64,000 bases of DNA from Devosia beringensis (GTDB lineage Bacteria; Pseudomonadota; Alphaproteobacteria; Rhizobiales; Devosiaceae), in contig NZ_CP045422.1 in assembly GCF_014926585.1 (NCBI RefSeq), forward strand, positions 1,280,501 through 1,344,500, in the 5' to 3' direction. Positions within the stretch are counted from its first letter, which is position 1. Each line of letters opens with the position of its first letter. The position numbers and the translations under genes were made by a program. Shown here in pieces: positions 44,914 through 53,674 of the stretch. The notes under the pieces were generated by a model that was given only the letters and a program-made list of their open reading frames with translations, searched no databases and had not been told where the DNA came from.

Positions 44914-45951
44914 TTGCGAAAAAAACGCGTTACCTTGGCGGACGTCGCCCGACTGGCGGGCCTGTCCACATCCGCCGCCTCCATGATCATGACGGGCCGG
45001 CCGGATACGCGGCTGTCCGCCGATGCCCATGCCAAGGTCCATGCCGCCGCCGCCAGCCTGGGCTATCGCCCCAATGTCGCCGCCCGGGCCCTGCGCACGG
45101 ACAAGTCGCGTTCGATCGCGCTGATTTCAGACTATGTTGCCACCACGCGTTTTGCCAGCGGCCTGATCCGCGGCGCGCTGGCGGCGGCCGAAGATGCCAA
45201 GCATGTGATGATGGTGCTGGAAACCGGCGGCGAGCCGGCGCGCGAGATCGAGGCGGTCGAGGCCGCCCTCGACCGGCAGGTGGACGGGCTGATCTTTGCC
45301 GCCATGCGCGCCCGCGAGGTTTTCGTGCCCGATATCTCGGTCAATGTCCCGATCGTCATGCTGAACGGCACCAGCGCCCGCTTTCCTGTCGCAGTGCTGC
45401 CCGACGAGTATGAGGGCGGCCGCACCGCGGTCCGGCTGCTGCTGGGCACCGGGATCGTCGACGGCATCGTGCTGCTGGGTCACAACAGCAATGAGGAGCA
45501 GGGGCTGTTTCGCTCGGAAGCGATTTCGCGGCGCATTGCCGGCGTCCGGGATGCCATGAGTGCGGCAGGGCTGGCCTTCGATGCCGAGCTCAGCTGCTGG
45601 AACTGGGAGCCCGCGCCGGGCTATGATCTCATCGCGGCACTGCTGAAAAAGCACCGCCCCAAGGCGATCCTCTGCCTCAATGATCGGCTGGCCTTCGGCG
45701 CCTATCAGGCACTGGGCGAGGCAGGGCTGAGCATTCCCGGTGACGTGTCGCTGGTGTCCTTCGACAATGACGAACTGGCGTCCTATCTGCGGCCGGGGCT
45801 GACCACGATCGCCCTGCCGCATGAGGCCATGGGACGGCGGGCCGTGGAAATGCTGCTCGATCGCCAGACCAGCGGGGAAGCCTTGATCCCCATGCCCGCG
45901 GTTATCCGCGGGTCGCTGCGCGAGCCCCAGGGCGGGGTGAGGCAGCGTTAA
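44914..45951 (+). CDS. LacI-family transcriptional repressor
   Basis: A 345-residue LacI regulator. Helix-turn-helix and hinge: VTLADVARLAGLSTSAASMIMTGRPDTRLSADAHAKVHAAAASLGYRPNVAARAL in outline, with the hinge helix at RPNVAARALRT. The effector domain has the periplasmic-binding fold (SIALISDYVATTRFASGLIRG; ILCLNDRLAFGAYQALGEAGLSIPGDVSLVSFDND). Initiation is at TTG 44914, with AGGGA upstream. It most likely controls the glycosidase/esterase unit and the second CUT1 operon through the two matching palindromes. Confidence 0.92.
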   Translation: MRKKRVTLADVARLAGLSTSAASMIMTGRPDTRLSADAHAKVHAAAASLGYRPNVAARALRTDKSRSIALISDYVATTRFASGLIRGALAAAEDAKHVMMVLETGGEPAREIEAVEAALDRQVDGLIFAAMRAREVFVPDISVNVPIVMLNGTSARFPVAVLPDEYEGGRTAVRLLLGTGIVDGIVLLGHNSNEEQGLFRSEAISRRIAGVRDAMSAAGLAFDAELSCWNWEPAPGYDLIAALLKKHRPKAILCLNDRLAFGAYQALGEAGLSIPGDVSLVSFDNDELASYLRPGLTTIALPHEAMGRRAVEMLLDRQTSGEALIPMPAVIRGSLREPQGGVRQR

Positions 45952-45995
45952 TAGTCTCAACCCTATAGTGCGGCAGCTTCGGAAGGAGGCATGCC

Positions 45996-47366
45996 ATGTC
46001 GCAGAACGTCGTCGCGCTGTCGGAAGTTCTCGGCGCGCTCAGTTATGCGCTGGACATCACCGAAGGTCAGCCGGTCGGGCACAGCCTGCGCTGCTGCTGG
46101 ATCGGCATGCATATCGGCAAGCGCATCGGGCTGGATGACGAGGCCCTGTCCGACCTCTATTACACCTTGCTGCTCAAGGACATCGGCTGCAGTTCGAACG
46201 CCGCCCGCATCTGCCAGCTCTATCTGGCGGACGATCTCAGCTTCAAGCATGCCTACAAGGCGGTCGACACCAAGCTGCCCGAGATATTGCGCTTTCTGCT
46301 GGCCAATACGGCCAAGAAGTCAGGCTTTGTCGAGCGGCTGCAGACACTGGTCAACATTGCCCGCAATGGCGGGGAAATCTCGCGCGAGCTGATCGAGACG
46401 CGCTGCCAGCGCGGCGCCGAGATCGCGCGCAGCATGCGCTTTTCCCAGGCCGTCGCAGACGGCATCCTCGACCTCGATGAACATTGGGACGGCACCGGCC
46501 AGCCGCTGAACCGCGCCGGCGACGACATTTCGCTCTTTGCCCGCATCGCGCTGCTGGCCCAGGTCAGCGACGTGTTTTTCATGCGCACCGGTGTGGCCGG
46601 TGTCATGCGCGAGGTCACCGAGCGCAGCGGGCGCTGGTTTGACCCAACGCTGGTCGACGTTCTCGTTGAATTCGCCGATGACGCGCAATTCTGGTCGACG
46701 CTGCGGGCCAACGATCTCGACCAGCGGGTCGCCCGGCTTGAACCCCTCGCCATGGTTCGCCGGGTTGATGACGATTATCTCGACGATATTGCCGTCGGAT
46801 TTGCCCAGGTGGTCGATGCCAAGAGCCCCTTTACCGCGGGCCACAGCGATCGGGTCGCCCTGTTCGCCGATCTCATTGCCGAAGAGCTCGGCTATGCGCC
46901 CGAGCGGCGGCGCTGGCTCAAGCGTGCGGCCCTGCTGCATGACATCGGCAAGCTGGGCGTCTCCAACACCATTCTCGACAAGAACGGCAAGCCGGACGAG
47001 GAGGAATGGGCTGAGATCCGCCGCCATCCCGAGTTGGGGCGACAGATCCTGTCCAAGATATCGGCCTTCAGCGACATGGCCAGTATTGCCGGCGACCACC
47101 ATGAGCGTCTCGACGGCCAGGGCTATCCCAATGGCCTGGCGGAGGCCGCGATCGATCTCGACACAAGGATCATCACCGCCGCCGACATCTTCGACGCCTT
47201 GACTGCGGACCGGCCCTACCGGAAGGCCATGCCCGTGCACACTGCCTTTGACATCATGCAGCGCGATCTGGACAAGGCGATCGACCCCAAGGTCTTCGCC
47301 GCCCTGCAGCGCGGTTTTGTCCACCTTGAACACATTGCCGACCCGACCGATGAGAAGGCCGCCTGA
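45996..47366 (+). CDS. Tandem HD-GYP domain protein (c-di-GMP phosphodiesterase type)
   Basis: A 456-residue protein with two HD-type halves. The C-terminal half (about 270-440) is canonical HD-GYP: AGHSDRVALFADLIAEELG, AALLHDIGKLGVS (HD), AGDHHERLDGQGYPNG (HHExxDGxGYP) and ADIFDALTADRPYR. These enzymes hydrolyse cyclic di-GMP. The N-terminal half repeats the plan (GHSLRCCWIGMHIG; LLLKDIGCSS; DEHWDGTGQP) but has Lys instead of His at the HD position, so it is probably catalytically altered or regulatory. AGGAGG lies six bases before ATG 45996. No receiver or membrane domain. Not obviously linked to neighbours; a terminator follows. Confidence 0.88.
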   Translation: MSQNVVALSEVLGALSYALDITEGQPVGHSLRCCWIGMHIGKRIGLDDEALSDLYYTLLLKDIGCSSNAARICQLYLADDLSFKHAYKAVDTKLPEILRFLLANTAKKSGFVERLQTLVNIARNGGEISRELIETRCQRGAEIARSMRFSQAVADGILDLDEHWDGTGQPLNRAGDDISLFARIALLAQVSDVFFMRTGVAGVMREVTERSGRWFDPTLVDVLVEFADDAQFWSTLRANDLDQRVARLEPLAMVRRVDDDYLDDIAVGFAQVVDAKSPFTAGHSDRVALFADLIAEELGYAPERRRWLKRAALLHDIGKLGVSNTILDKNGKPDEEEWAEIRRHPELGRQILSKISAFSDMASIAGDHHERLDGQGYPNGLAEAAIDLDTRIITAADIFDALTADRPYRKAMPVHTAFDIMQRDLDKAIDPKVFAALQRGFVHLEHIADPTDEKAA

Positions 47367-47374
47367 GGCTTCCG

Positions 47375-47401
47375 GCCGTCAGCTCCAGGTGACGGCGTTT
47401 T
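47375..47401 (+). terminator. Rho-independent terminator of the HD-GYP gene
   Basis: GCCGTCA (47375-47381) pairs with TGACGGC (47390-47396) around an eight-base loop and is followed by GTTTT. It starts nine bases after the HD-GYP stop and overlaps the last codons of the convergent LysR gene. Confidence 0.5.
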
Positions 47402-48326
47402 CGTGGCGTTGAATGGTATGCTTGAGCACATCGAAGACGGCAATCACGTGCTGGACGAAGCGCTCGGCCGCCGGTGCGCGCGGCCCATCAAGCCGGCGGA
47501 GAATGCCCAGCGAGCGGTCTGGCTGGGGAATGGCGAAGGGGAGCGTGGTGACCCGGTTGTCCTGGCGCAGCGCGAAAACCACGGAGAACGGCAGCACCGC
47601 CAGCGCATCTGAATCAGCCAGGAAATTGACCACACTCATCAGCGAGCCGCCGGCATAGCGGATATTGAGCTCGGAAATGCCGATGCTGAGCAGGATCATC
47701 TGCAGGTCGGTCATCAGCGGCGAGCCGGGCAGCGGCGCGATCCAGGGGTAACCGGCCAGATCGTTCGCCTGGGCCTGGGGGAGGCGCAGCAGGGGGTGAC
47801 CCGTCCGGCAGGCCACGACATTGCGGCCGGGCAGGATTTCGATGAATTCGTAGGCCGGGCCCGGATGGGCCGAACCAATGGGAACGATGCCGATATCGAT
47901 CAGCCTGGCGTCCAGCGCCGATACCAGGTCGGGCAGATTGCCATAGCTCTGCTGCACGGTGATCTCGGGCTCTTCCCGGTGGAACTGGGCGATCATCTGG
48001 CTGATCAGCGCATCCATGAAGAAGGGCACGCCGCCGACCCGCACCAGGCCACTGCTGCCCTTGAGATGGCCCCGGACGGCATCGGTGGCCCGGCGCGAGG
48101 CGGTGACGATGGCCCTTCCATGCACCGCCAGTTGCGCGCCCAGGGGCGTGGCCTGCAGCGGCCGGCGTCCCTTAACGAAGAGCGGCGCCCCCACCCGCGC
48201 CTCCAGCATGGAGAGCGAGCGGCTGACCGCCGACTGGGTCATGCCGAGCATGGCCGCGCCCTCCGACACCCCTCCCGCGTCAAGAACCGCTGCCAGTTGC
48301 ATCAAGTGGCGTTCATTCAGCTTCAT
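47379..48326 (-). CDS. LysR-family regulator, copy 1
   Basis: A 315-residue LysR-type regulator. Winged helix: MKLNERHLMQLAAVLDAGGVSEGAAMLGMTQSAVSRSLSMLEARVGAPLF in outline (residues 1-50); then the effector domain with VRVGGVPFFMDALISQMIAQFHREEP. It is paralogous to the LysR at 50182: both share the pattern RHL..LAA..D.GG..EGA...G..Q..VSR...MLEAR.GAPLF and the phrase MDxxIS..IAQF. It is divergent from the ring-cleaving dioxygenase gene and probably controls it. Its start codon lies inside a 15-base palindrome and directly after a good -10 box, suggesting a leaderless, autorepressed message. Confidence 0.9.
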   Translation of the reverse strand: MKLNERHLMQLAAVLDAGGVSEGAAMLGMTQSAVSRSLSMLEARVGAPLFVKGRRPLQATPLGAQLAVHGRAIVTASRRATDAVRGHLKGSSGLVRVGGVPFFMDALISQMIAQFHREEPEITVQQSYGNLPDLVSALDARLIDIGIVPIGSAHPGPAYEFIEILPGRNVVACRTGHPLLRLPQAQANDLAGYPWIAPLPGSPLMTDLQMILLSIGISELNIRYAGGSLMSVVNFLADSDALAVLPFSVVFALRQDNRVTTLPFAIPQPDRSLGILRRLDGPRAPAAERFVQHVIAVFDVLKHTIQRHENAVTWS

Positions 48327-48363
48327 AGCAAAATGCTATACTGAACCCCGCAGTAATCATCAA
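48325..48363 (-). promoter_or_regulatory. LTTR palindrome and leaderless promoter of LysR copy 1
   Basis: ATAGCA-AAA-TGCTAT (48325-48339) is a perfect T-N11-A LysR box that includes the LysR start codon. On the minus strand TTGATG (48358-48363), a 17-base spacer and TATAGC (48335-48340) form a promoter whose start point would fall at or one to two bases before the ATG. Confidence 0.55.
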
Positions 48364-48551
48364 TGCCGGCCCGGCGTCATGCCAGATTGATGGCGAGGCG
48401 GGGAGGCCTCGAGACGCCGGCGAGCGGCAAGGATGTCCCAGGGATGTCCATTGCGACGCCCCAGCCCTGCCGTCCCTCGCCAAGTCTTAGACTTCAACCT
48501 TGTGCGCCGTCCCCGCGGCGGGGCGCAAGCAATGCCAGGAAGGAGCTCAAA

Positions 48552-49511
48552 ATGAGTGGCATCAACGGCTACCATCATCTGACACTGTCCACTGACGGTG
48601 CGCAGGAAGATTTCGATTTCTATACCAAGACGCTCGGGCTGCATTCGGTGAAGCGCACCGTGCTGTTTGATGGCGTGCTGCCGGTCTACCACCTCTACTA
48701 TGGCTCGCCGGCAGGCGACGCCTCCACCATCATCACCACGTTTCCCTTTCGCAAGCCGGGCGTCTATGGCCGGCGCGGCACCAATCAATCGCGCGCCATC
48801 CTGCAGGCCATTCCCAAGGGTGCTGCCGACTTCTGGGTCGATCGGCTCAATGGACGCGGCATCGAGGCGACAAAGGTCACCCGTTTCGGCACCGAACGCG
48901 TGATCTTTGCCCATCCCTGCGGTATCCCGCATGAACTGGTGGAAAGCGACAGTGACAGCCGCGAGCCCATTACCAATGCGGGCCAGGGCATCGGCAGGGA
49001 CCACGGCATCAAGGGCATCTATGGCAGCGTCGTCGCCACCACCGACAAGTCGGCCATGGATGACTTCCTGACCATTGCGCTGCCCCTTACCCTGGAATCG
49101 CGCACCGATGACGGCGACGTCTATCGGGTGCCCGATGCCAGTGGCGTCATCCAGCGCGTCGAGGTGATCACCGACCGCGACAGTCCGCAGGGCACCTGGA
49201 CGCTCTCGGGCGGGACCATTCATCACCTGGCGCTCAATACCGGCGATGAAGAAAGCCAGCTCAAGCTGCGCGCCCATATTGAAGGGCTCGGCTTTACCGA
49301 TATCTCCGAGCAGAAGGACCGCAACTACTTCAAGTCCTGCTATGTGCGCTCGCCTGGCGGCGCCCTGTTCGAACTGGCCTGGACCACGCCCCAGGGCTGG
49401 ACCTCCGACGAACCCCCGGGCCAGATCGGCAAGACCCTGGTGTTTCCACCCTGGTTCAAGGATCGCGAGGCCGAGCTGCGCGAGGGCCTCGAACAGGCGG
49501 ATTTCGTCTGA
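48552..49511 (+). CDS. Ring-cleaving dioxygenase of the VOC/glyoxalase superfamily (MhqO/LinE-like)
   Basis: A 319-residue double-glyoxalase-fold protein. The first module opens INGYHHLTLSTDGAQEDFDFYTKTLGLHSVKRTVLFDG with the metal His; the second has GGTIHHLALNTGDEE and ends SPGGALFELAWTT, placing His and Glu ligands. Blocks such as VYHLYYGSPAGDASTIITTFPF and GIYGSVVATTDK match the Bacillus MhqO/MhqA hydroquinone-type dioxygenase group. It would cleave hydroquinones or detoxify quinone adducts with iron. ATG 48552 follows AAGGAG. It forms a coupled pair with the next gene (TGATG). Confidence 0.87.
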   Translation: MSGINGYHHLTLSTDGAQEDFDFYTKTLGLHSVKRTVLFDGVLPVYHLYYGSPAGDASTIITTFPFRKPGVYGRRGTNQSRAILQAIPKGAADFWVDRLNGRGIEATKVTRFGTERVIFAHPCGIPHELVESDSDSREPITNAGQGIGRDHGIKGIYGSVVATTDKSAMDDFLTIALPLTLESRTDDGDVYRVPDASGVIQRVEVITDRDSPQGTWTLSGGTIHHLALNTGDEESQLKLRAHIEGLGFTDISEQKDRNYFKSCYVRSPGGALFELAWTTPQGWTSDEPPGQIGKTLVFPPWFKDREAELREGLEQADFV

Positions 49512-50167
49512 TGGCACAAACGGCTGGCCTGCGGCGGGGCGCGACCGGCGCCGGGGTCCGGGCGCTCTGCGTCCTGGTCCACGGCCGCGGCCAGTCCCCC
49601 GAGGACATGGAAAGTCACATCCTGGCGCGTCTGGATGCGCCAGACGTGGCCGTCGCCCTGCCCCGCGCCCCGGCAGGCGCCTGGTACGAGGCCCGCGCGG
49701 TCGATCCGCTGACCGGTGAAACGCGCCAGCAGCTCGGTGCCGCGCTCGACCTGTTGCACGGGGAGATCGCGGCGCTGCGAGAAGACTTTCCCGGGCGGCC
49801 GCTGCTGCTGGCGGGGTTTTCGCAGGGCGCGTGCCTCTCCATCGAATATGTCAGTCGCGGCGAGGCGGTTCCCGATGCCCTGGTTGCCCTGACCGGCTGC
49901 CGTGTGGGGACGTCGTCCTGCGGCCGGCCCGACGCGGCGCCGCGCGATCTGCCCGCCTACCTTACCGGCAGCGATGCCGATCCCTGGATTCCACTGGCGG
50001 CGATGTCGGCTGCAGCGCTTGCTCTGGGGAGCCGCGGCCTGCGCCTGCGGACTGACATTTTTCCGGGTCGCCCGCATGAGGCCACCGATGCCGAGATCGC
50101 CATGCTGGCCAGCATGCTGGCCGATCTGGGGGCGGGACGACGCCCGGCCATGGAGGCCGGGCGATGA
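49511..50167 (+). CDS. Alpha/beta hydrolase, phospholipase/carboxylesterase type (MhqD-like)
   Basis: A 218-residue serine hydrolase. The oxyanion part CVLVHGRGQSPEDM, the nucleophile elbow LLAGFSQGACLS and a late His in PGRPHEATDAE give the catalytic triad; the Asp lies in TGSDADPWIP. The dienelactone hydrolase-like MhqD protein is encoded next to MhqO-type dioxygenases in quinone-stress operons, and the same pair is seen here with a one-base overlap. Convergent with LysR copy 2. Confidence 0.85.
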   Translation: MAQTAGLRRGATGAGVRALCVLVHGRGQSPEDMESHILARLDAPDVAVALPRAPAGAWYEARAVDPLTGETRQQLGAALDLLHGEIAALREDFPGRPLLLAGFSQGACLSIEYVSRGEAVPDALVALTGCRVGTSSCGRPDAAPRDLPAYLTGSDADPWIPLAAMSAAALALGSRGLRLRTDIFPGRPHEATDAEIAMLASMLADLGAGRRPAMEAGR

Positions 50168-50181
50168 GTGTGCATGCCAGT

Positions 50182-51132
50182 TCAGTCACGCCAGACGGTG
50201 TTCTGCTCATGCTGCTGGATGAACTGGGACAGGTTACGGAATTCGGTGTCGATGAAGCGGCGGAACCGGCGCACGGTCGGGCCGGCGGTTTCCCCGTCGC
50301 GCGTGAGGATGCCCAGCATGCGCTCGGGGTGACCGATGCGGATGGAGAGAGCCGCCAGGACGCGCTGTCGCCGCGCCATGAACACCACCGAATAGGGCAG
50401 CACGGTCAGGGCGTCCGAATTGGACAGGATGGCCGTCATCGAGGCGAGCGTACCGCCGGAAAAGGAAATGCGCGTGTCGTTGACGCCGATATCGCGCAGG
50501 ATATGCCGCATGTCCTCGTAAAGCGGGCTCGATGCCGGCGGCGCAATCCATGGATAGGGGGCAATGTCGGCCAGTCGCAACGAGCCCTTGTGCAGCAGCG
50601 GATGCTGGCTGCCGCAGGCGATGACATTGCGGCCCGGCAGCACCGGCACGAACTGGAACCCGTCGGCCAAAGCCGCCGGGTTCATCGGGCAGATCGCGAC
50701 GTCGAGCGCGCCGGCGCTGAGCCGGTCGAGCAGGTCCGGCACGTAGCCATAGGACTGCTCGATGCGCACCTGCGGATGGTTCTGCTGAAACTGTGCGATC
50801 AGGGCGGAAATCACCCCATCCATGAAGACCGGCGTGCCGCCGATCCGCACCATGCCGCGATGGCCGGTATGGAAAGTGGCAACGATCGCCGACGCCGTAT
50901 TGCCCGCCGCCAGGATACGGCGCCCTTCGCCGGCCAGGCTGAGACACAGTTCGGTCGGCACGAGCGGGCGACGGTTCTTCTCGAACAGCGGCGCGCCGAT
51001 CCGGGCTTCCAGCATGGCAATGGTGCGCGAGACGCTCGGTTGCGCCCGGCCAATGGCCTGAGCGCCTTCGGTCAGGCCGCCGCCGTCGACAATGGCAGCG
51101 AGAATTTCGAGGTGGCGGGGATCGAGCTTCAT
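50182..51132 (-). CDS. LysR-family regulator, copy 2
   Basis: A 316-residue LysR regulator closely resembling the copy at 47379 through the whole length: MKLDPRHLEILAAIVDGGGLTEGAQAIG at the N-terminus and RIGGTPVFMDGVISALIAQFQQNHP in the effector domain. It is divergent from maleylacetate reductase and the hydroxyquinol operon and is the obvious candidate activator. Its start is embedded in a T-N11-A palindrome, as for copy 1. Confidence 0.9.
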   Translation of the reverse strand: MKLDPRHLEILAAIVDGGGLTEGAQAIGRAQPSVSRTIAMLEARIGAPLFEKNRRPLVPTELCLSLAGEGRRILAAGNTASAIVATFHTGHRGMVRIGGTPVFMDGVISALIAQFQQNHPQVRIEQSYGYVPDLLDRLSAGALDVAICPMNPAALADGFQFVPVLPGRNVIACGSQHPLLHKGSLRLADIAPYPWIAPPASSPLYEDMRHILRDIGVNDTRISFSGGTLASMTAILSNSDALTVLPYSVVFMARRQRVLAALSIRIGHPERMLGILTRDGETAGPTVRRFRRFIDTEFRNLSQFIQQHEQNTVWRD

Positions 51133-51180
51133 AACATCATGTTATGTTACGCTCCGGCATTCCGATCAAGACGGTATAAA
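51131..51180. promoter_or_regulatory. LTTR palindrome with divergent promoters at the hydroxyquinol operon
   Basis: ATAACA-TCA-TGTTAT (51131-51145) is a perfect palindrome with T-N11-A spacing over the LysR start codon. Minus strand: TTGATC (51164-51169) and CATAAC (51141-51146), spacer 17, would give a leaderless LysR message. Plus strand: TATAAA (51175-51180) is a -10 box for maleylacetate reductase with a poor -35, as expected for an activated promoter; the palindrome is then centred near -49. Confidence 0.55.
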
Positions 51181-51236
51181 GTCTATGCGATGGTGTCATC
51201 AATCGAGCAGCCGAATGGTTGCCGAGGGGAGGATTG

Positions 51237-52310
51237 ATGTCGCATTTCAGGTCAAGCTTCGCCGCGCAGTTCGCCCCGGTCCGGGTGCGCTTCGGCGTCG
51301 GTATGCGCCGGCAGGTCAGCGAGGAAGTGGCGCGGCTTGGCTGCAAGCGGGCGCTAGTGCTGTCCACGCCCGCCCAGGCCGATGCCGCCATGGAGATGGC
51401 GCAGGAGATCGGCGACCTGGCCGTTGGCGTCTTTACCCGCGCCACCATGCATACCCCGGTGTCCGTGACTGAAGAGGCCGTGGCCCATGCGAGGGCGGTC
51501 AATGCCGACTGCCTGGTGGCCGTTGGCGGCGGCTCGACCACGGGGCTCGGCAAGGCCATCGCGCTGCGCACCGATCTGCCGCAGATTGTCGTGCCCACCA
51601 CCTATGCCGGCTCGGAGGCCACCAATATTCTGGGGCAGACCGAGAAGGGCGAAAAGACCACGCTGACCGATGTCCGGGTGCAGCCCGAGGTGATCCTCTA
51701 CGATCCCGAACTGGTGCGCAGCCTGCCGGCCGGCCTCACCGTCACCAGCGCGCTCAATGCGATGGCCCATGCGGCCGAGGGCCTCTATGCCCGCGACCGC
51801 AACCCCATCTCGACGCTGCTGGCCATTGAAGGGCTCGAGGCCTTCGCCGAATCCCTCGACCGGGTGGTCGCAGATCCGGGTGACCTCGAAGCGCGCGGCC
51901 GCACGCTTTACGGCGCCTGGCTCTGCGGCACCGTGCTGGGTCAGGTCGGCATGGCCCTACATCACAAGCTTTGTCACACGCTGGGTGGCTCGTTCGACCT
52001 GCCCCATGCGGAGACGCATGCCGTCATCCTGCCCCATGCGATCGCCTTCAACGCGCGCGCCGCAGCACAGGAGCTCGAACCGGTGGCGCGCATCTTCGGC
52101 GATCCGTCCCCCGGCAAGGCGCTCTATGCCTTTGCCAAGAGACTGGGCGCCCCCATGGCGCTGCGCGATCTCGGGATGAAGGAACAAGACCTCGACAAGG
52201 CGGCAGAGATCGCCACGGCCAGGCCTTACTGGAATCCACAAGCCGTAACGAAAGACGACATCGCTACCCTGCTGGCGGCCGCCTGGAGGGGCGATCCGCC
52301 GGCTTTCTGA
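51237..52310 (+). CDS. Maleylacetate reductase
   Basis: A 357-residue iron-alcohol dehydrogenase-like enzyme that reduces maleylacetate to 3-oxoadipate with NADH. Family marks: CLVAVGGGSTTGLGKAIAL (nucleotide loop), QIVVPTTYAGSEATNILGQT and HHKLCHTLGGSFDLPHAETHAVILPH, the His-rich metal region of maleylacetate reductases. ATG 51237 is chosen because GGGAGG lies just upstream. It opens the nine-gene operon that ends with the intradiol dioxygenase, whose product it would reduce. Confidence 0.93.
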   Translation: MSHFRSSFAAQFAPVRVRFGVGMRRQVSEEVARLGCKRALVLSTPAQADAAMEMAQEIGDLAVGVFTRATMHTPVSVTEEAVAHARAVNADCLVAVGGGSTTGLGKAIALRTDLPQIVVPTTYAGSEATNILGQTEKGEKTTLTDVRVQPEVILYDPELVRSLPAGLTVTSALNAMAHAAEGLYARDRNPISTLLAIEGLEAFAESLDRVVADPGDLEARGRTLYGAWLCGTVLGQVGMALHHKLCHTLGGSFDLPHAETHAVILPHAIAFNARAAAQELEPVARIFGDPSPGKALYAFAKRLGAPMALRDLGMKEQDLDKAAEIATARPYWNPQAVTKDDIATLLAAAWRGDPPAF

Positions 52311-52351
52311 CACCAGCCGCAAGGCTCATGATTTCTGGGAGGAAACCAATC

Positions 52352-53626
52352 ATGATTACCCGCCGCACTCTGCTCAAGGGCACCGCCGCTACCGGCCTGA
52401 TCGCCGCGACCGGCAGCTTTCCCATGCCTGCCATCGCCCAGGGCGCCAAGATCAAGCTCGGCTATGTGAGCCCTCAGTCGGGACCGCTGGCCGCCTTTGC
52501 CGAGGCCGACAATTTTATCCTGTCTAACTTTGCCAAGAGCGAAGTGGCCTCGCAGTTCGAAATCATCGTCAAGGACAGCCAGTCCAATCCGAACCGCGCC
52601 GCCGAAGTCGCCCAGGAACTGATCATCGACGATGAAATCGACATGATGCTGGTAGCCTCGACCCCCGAGACCACCAATCCGGTCACGACGACGGCGGAAG
52701 CCGAAGGCGTGCCGACGATCTCCACCATGGCGCCCTGGCAACCCTGGTTCATCGGCCAGCAGGGCAATCCAGGCGACCCGGAAAGCTGGCGCCCGTTCAA
52801 CTATGCCTACCACTTCTTCTGGGGGCTCGAGGACGTCATCTCCGTCTTCACCAATATGTGGGGCCAGCTCGAGACCAACAAGATCGTGGGTGGCCTCTTC
52901 CCCAATGATGCCGATGGCAATGCCTGGGGCGATCCCAATACCGGCTTCCCGCCGGCTTTGGCCGCAAAGGGGTTCCAGATGTTTGATCCCGGCCGCTACC
53001 AGAACCTGACCGATGACTTCTCGGCCCAGATCAACGCCTTCCGCCAGGCCAATGCCGAGATCATCACCGGCGTGCCGATCCCGCCCGATTTCACCACCTT
53101 CTGGACCCAGGCCCGCCAGCAGGGCTTTGCCCCCAAGGCGGCGTCGATCGGCAAGGCCATCCTGTTCCCGCAGGCCGTCGAGGTGCTGGGCGATACCGGG
53201 CATAACCTCTCCTCGGAAGTCTGGTGGTCACCCAGCCATCCGTTCTCGTCCTCGCTCAACGGCATGAGTTCGGCCCAGCTGGCCGAGGCCTATACCGCCG
53301 AGACCGGCAAGCAGTGGACCCAGCCGATCGGCTTCGTCCATGCGCTGCTCGAAATGGCAACCGATGTCATGGGCCGCGTCAGCGATGCCGGGGATGTTGA
53401 TGCCGTGGTCGAGGCCATTGCCGCGACCAATCTGCAGACCATTGTCGGACCCGTCGCGTTCAACGGCGCCGGCGTGCCGCCTTTCGCGGCAGCCAATGTG
53501 TGCAAGACCCCGCTTGTCGGCGGCCAGTGGCGCATGCGCGAGGGCGGCGGCTACGATCTGGTGATCGTGGACAATACCGGCTTCGACACCATTCCCACCG
53601 GCGGCACCATGGAAGCCATTTCCTGA
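52352..53626 (+). CDS. Liv-type ABC substrate-binding protein with Tat signal
   Basis: A 424-residue periplasmic binding protein of the LivJ-like family (peripl_BP_6). The N-terminus MITRRTLLKGTAATGLIAAT has the twin-arginine pattern TRRTLLK and ends in AIAQ. The mature part IKLGYVSPQSGPLAAFAEADNF is followed by NPNRAAEVAQELIIDDEIDMM, both family blocks. It probably binds an aromatic or hydroaromatic acid, as judged from the catabolic genes around; Liv-type importers often serve aromatic compounds. GGGAGGA stands eight bases before ATG 52352. Confidence 0.9.
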   Translation: MITRRTLLKGTAATGLIAATGSFPMPAIAQGAKIKLGYVSPQSGPLAAFAEADNFILSNFAKSEVASQFEIIVKDSQSNPNRAAEVAQELIIDDEIDMMLVASTPETTNPVTTTAEAEGVPTISTMAPWQPWFIGQQGNPGDPESWRPFNYAYHFFWGLEDVISVFTNMWGQLETNKIVGGLFPNDADGNAWGDPNTGFPPALAAKGFQMFDPGRYQNLTDDFSAQINAFRQANAEIITGVPIPPDFTTFWTQARQQGFAPKAASIGKAILFPQAVEVLGDTGHNLSSEVWWSPSHPFSSSLNGMSSAQLAEAYTAETGKQWTQPIGFVHALLEMATDVMGRVSDAGDVDAVVEAIAATNLQTIVGPVAFNGAGVPPFAAANVCKTPLVGGQWRMREGGGYDLVIVDNTGFDTIPTGGTMEAIS

Positions 53627-53637
53627 CCGCAATTCCT

Positions 53638-53659
53638 GCCGGGCGCTGCGGCGCCCGGC
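53638..53659 (+). other. Intercistronic hairpin after the Liv-type binding-protein gene
   Basis: GCCGGGCGC (53638-53646) pairs perfectly with GCGCCCGGC (53651-53659) around TGCG, 12 bases after the stop, again between a binding protein and the rest of its transporter. Confidence 0.6.
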
Positions 53660-53674
53660 TCCAGGGAAGAGTCC

